Source: Nitriliruptoraceae bacterium (lineage in GTDB: Bacteria > Actinomycetota > Nitriliruptoria > Nitriliruptorales > Nitriliruptoraceae). Taken from it: a stretch of DNA of 6,583 bases. A program made the translations under genes and the position numbers. Each line of letters begins with the position of its first letter. Within the stretch, counting starts at the first letter, position 1. This document shows positions 4,441-6,583 of the stretch, piece by piece. The notes beneath the pieces are model-generated. The model saw nothing but the letters and a program-made list of their open reading frames with translations. It was not told where the DNA came from and ran no database searches. The stretch lies in the NCBI GenBank assembly GCA_007118045.1, contig SKTG01000309.1, forward strand, positions 1 to 6,583, given 5' to 3'.

Positions 4441-6583
4441 TCAGTCACCCGATGACGCACCTCCGAGGCCCGATCCCTCGGGGACCTCCGCCTCCTGCTC
4501 GAGGTCGAGCACGGCCCCGCCCTGGCCGACCGTCCCGACGGCGCCGGCGTCCCGTGGCGGAGGAGCCGTGACGGTCGTCGTCCCGTCGAAGGAGGCACCA
4601 CCGACACCCGTGTGGGTCGGCGCACCCTCACCGTCCGACGGCGGCACCGCCGTGTCCGCGGAGGGCAGCGGCGACGCCGTCGCGCCGTCCCCGCTCGGGG
4701 CGCCGGTCTCGCCGAACTCGACCATGCTGCTGCCCATCGCCGGTTCGTGGTCCTCGGTGGGGGCAGTCAGGTCCTCGGCGCCCTGGCCGACGGTGGTCGG
4801 GCCGTCCTCCATCCCGAGCGCGATCGGAGCGCCGCCGAAACCCAGCAGCCCTGCCTCCGGCCCCACGCCGTCGCCGGACGCGGCGCCGAGTTCGGGTGAG
4901 GTGAACTGCTCGATGCCCGTTGGTTCCATGGCGATGTCCACCAGGCGCAGGCCGTTCGCGCTCCACTGCTCCCAGCGACGTCGGAAGTCCTGCCAGCTGC
5001 TGTTGGCCGACAGGCCGTAGGCGCCGGTGCCCTGGACGAAGACCCCGGAGTAGCGGGCCTGGTTGCCGACCATGGTCCGCTCGACGTCGACGAGCCGCAG
5101 CCCCTGCTGTGACCACTGTTGCCAGCGGTCCCGGAAGCTCGCCCACGTCGCCAACGCCCACAGCCCGTACGGGCCGCTGCCGGCCCGGAACACGCCCGAG
5201 TAGCGGGGTGTGGACCCGACCATGCGCACGCTCAGGTCGACCAGCCGCAGGCCCTGCTGTGACCACTGCTGCCAACGTTGCACGAAGCTCTCCCACGTGG
5301 CATCGAGCCAGAGCCCGTACGAACCCGCGCCCTGCGCGAACACGCCCGAGTACCGGACCTGGTTGCTCACCGGGGTGACCTCGACGTCGACCAGTCGCAT
5401 GCCCTGCTGCGACCATTGCTGCCAGCGCTGCACGAAGCTCGCCTGATCGGCGAGGGCCCAGAGCCCGTAGGGTCCACTACCGGCCCGGAACGCTCCCGAG
5501 TAGCGCAGCTGGGTTCCCACCTGGCTGACGTCGAGGTCCATCAGGCGCAGGCCCTGACCGGAGAGCTGCTGCCACTTCGCGACGAACGGTTGCCAGGACG
5601 CGTTCGTCCAGAACGCATGAGCTCCCGAACCGGACGTGAAGACGCCCGTGTAGCGCGCACCCTGCGGGAAGCCGAGGTGGTAGGGCGTGTGCGAGCACAT
5701 CGCCCAGGTGTTCGCCTTCATGAGGCACTCGACGGCTGCGGTCCCAGAACACGGATCGCAGTTGCCGTTCGCGACCTTGAAGTGACCCCACTGGCCACCG
5801 CAGTTGCACCCACTGGCGGCGTACTCGTCTGGGGCGTTGAAGATGTGGCCGGTCTCGTGAGCGAAGACGCGGTCGATGTTGTCCGGGCCCCACCCATCGT
5901 TGTCGTAGTGCATCACGAGCCGTGGGCCGCCCAACGACGCGTATGCGAAGTGCCCCACCGGGTACTTCGTGAAGAAGGCGCAGTAGCCCCAGTTGGTCTT
6001 GCGCGCGGCCCGGAGGGCGTTGACGTAGGCGCGAGCGCCGTTGAGGCCGCTGCCGTACCCCATCGCGGCGAGCGCGGGATCGCGGAAGCGCGCCTCACGT
6101 TGAGCGAGCGTGGTGTCGTTGCTGGACGGCTGGGCCGTGATCGTCACCACGCGGACGTCGTACGACCAGGTGATGCCCTGTGGGGAGCTCTGGGCCCCGA
6201 GCCACGCGAGCCCGTTCTGGACCTCGGCGACCACCTTGACGCGTTCGGCTTGGCTGAACCGCAACGCCGCGGTCGGCCCCTCCACGATGATCACGCCGAC
6301 CGCGACACTGCCGGTGAGCCGGGCACTGGTCGGCGAGGAGCTGCCGTTCGGACCCGGCTCGTCGTAGGCCGACGGGCCCTCGATGTCGTCGCGTAGCTCC
6401 CGCGGCGGGTCCGGGGGGAGGACGTCCTCGCCACCGCGATCCCAGGCTTCCTCGGCGTGCGGCCGCCTGGACTTCGCGGCGACGTAGTCGTCGGAGCTGC
6501 GCAAGCCGAACGCCGACAGGCCCAGCGAGGCCGCGTCGTCGAGCTCCTCGACCGTCTCGGTGGCGAGGGAGCTGACGGAGCTC
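4441..6583 (-). CDS. Metzincin-like zinc protease with five C-terminal tandem repeats (5' end outside window)
   Basis: The reading frame is open from the right edge to the TGA at 4441-4443. Residues are numbered from the TTG codon at 6502-6504, which is probably not the true start because it has no ribosome binding site and 26 more sense codons precede it. Order: charged, Pro-rich, probably disordered segment (up to about 64); protease domain (about 65-280) starting GSVAVGVIIVEGP and EVQNGLAWLG; zinc motif HETGHIFNAPDEY (216-228) with H216, E217 and H220 and D226 as likely third ligand; Cys-rich stretch with C233, C235, C249, C252, C260 and C270; candidate Met-turn M262 in ECLMKAN; five repeats (285-530); Gly/Ser/Pro/acidic tail (531-687). 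It is probably a secreted or surface peptidase, but any signal peptide would lie outside the window. The repeats look like the Pfam 'bacterial tandem repeat domain 1' type, recalled rather than searched. The substrate is unknown. The gene is not clearly operonic with anything visible. Confidence 0.8.
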   Translation of the reverse strand, partial: SSVSSLATETVEELDDAASLGLSAFGLRSSDDYVAAKSRRPHAEEAWDRGGEDVLPPDPPRELRDDIEGPSAYDEPGPNGSSSPTSARLTGSVAVGVIIVEGPTAALRFSQAERVKVVAEVQNGLAWLGAQSSPQGITWSYDVRVVTITAQPSSNDTTLAQREARFRDPALAAMGYGSGLNGARAYVNALRAARKTNWGYCAFFTKYPVGHFAYASLGGPRLVMHYDNDGWGPDNIDRVFAHETGHIFNAPDEYAASGCNCGGQWGHFKVANGNCDPCSGTAAVECLMKANTWAMCSHTPYHLGFPQGARYTGVFTSGSGAHAFWTNASWQPFVAKWQQLSGQGLRLMDLDVSQVGTQLRYSGAFRAGSGPYGLWALADQASFVQRWQQWSQQGMRLVDVEVTPVSNQVRYSGVFAQGAGSYGLWLDATWESFVQRWQQWSQQGLRLVDLSVRMVGSTPRYSGVFRAGSGPYGLWALATWASFRDRWQQWSQQGLRLVDVERTMVGNQARYSGVFVQGTGAYGLSANSSWQDFRRRWEQWSANGLRLVDIAMEPTGIEQFTSPELGAASGDGVGPEAGLLGFGGAPIALGMEDGPTTVGQGAEDLTAPTEDHEPAMGSSMVEFGETGAPSGDGATASPLPSADTAVPPSDGEGAPTHTGVGGASFDGTTTVTAPPPRDAGAVGTVGQGGAVLDLEQEAEVPEGSGLGGASSGD
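4915..5652 (-). repeat. Five tandem 150-bp coding repeats (50-residue units) in the protease gene
   Basis: Units occupy 5503-5652, 5353-5502, 5203-5352, 5053-5202 and 4915-5052 (last unit 46 residues). Each opens with Y-[ST]-G-[VA]-F, then G-x-G-x-[YH]-[GA]-[LF], a W/Q-x-x-F segment, a [KR]W[QE]Q block, and ends G-[LM]-R-L-[VM]-D. The first four units are exactly 50 residues with no indels. DNA identity is visibly high in the part encoding RWQQWSQQG. Units 2 and 4 share FRAGSGPYGLWALA, and units 3 and 5 share F-x-QG-x-G-x-YGL, so the array looks like duplication of a two-unit, 300-bp block. Such modules probably form a rigid beta-rich stalk or binding region. Confidence 0.9.

Noticed and set aside
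4915..5652. Regular 150-bp repeats considered as a CRISPR or other non-coding array
   Set aside because: The unit is far too long, there are no unique spacers, and the repeats keep one reading frame with conservation at the protein level.
5278..6396. A 372-codon open frame on the plus strand opposite the protease gene
   Set aside because: It is antisense to the HExxH domain and the repeats; its composition is typical of a shadow frame and no motif is visible.

Overview
The window is very GC-rich, with G or C at almost every third codon position, frequent GTG starts and strong AGGAGG-type ribosome binding sites. Together with a MoeZ-like rhodanese fusion and a compact actinobacterial-type ankyrin protein, this points to a high-GC Actinomycetota chromosome. 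The genus cannot be read from the sequence. I see no transposase, integrase, tRNA, rRNA or CRISPR array, and no non-coding gap longer than about 150 bases.

Layout from left to right. (1) Bases 1-341, plus strand: the 3' end of a gene whose in-window part is a rhodanese domain, best matched to the C-terminus of MoeZ/MoeB-type adenylyltransferase-sulfurtransferases. (2) Bases 403-1167, minus strand: a YdfG-like NADP-dependent 3-hydroxy acid dehydrogenase of the short-chain dehydrogenase family. (3) Bases 1315-3774, minus strand: a complete 819-residue cytoplasmic glycoside hydrolase family 3 enzyme (beta-glucosidase type) with fibronectin III-like and C-terminal helical extensions. (4) Bases 3882-4391, plus strand: a small ankyrin-repeat protein, divergent from the GH3 gene. 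(5) From base 4441 to the right edge, minus strand: a 5'-truncated gene for a multidomain protein with a metzincin-like zinc protease domain (HExxHxxNxxD plus a downstream Met), a Cys-rich segment, five 50-residue tandem repeats and a long low-complexity tail.

Regulatory layout. The GH3 and ankyrin genes share a 107-base divergent region holding TAGGGT-type -10 candidates in both directions and a small palindrome near the GH3 transcription start. The GH3 and SDR genes face the same way, but a strong hairpin and a separate palindrome with a -10 candidate lie between them, so they are probably separate transcripts. Convergent pairs (moeZ-like/SDR and ankyrin/protease) are each separated by an inverted repeat that could terminate both strands.

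The genes do not form an obvious pathway: the first four are ordinary housekeeping or accessory functions. The unusual item is the protease-repeat protein at the right end, whose substrate and biological role I cannot assign.
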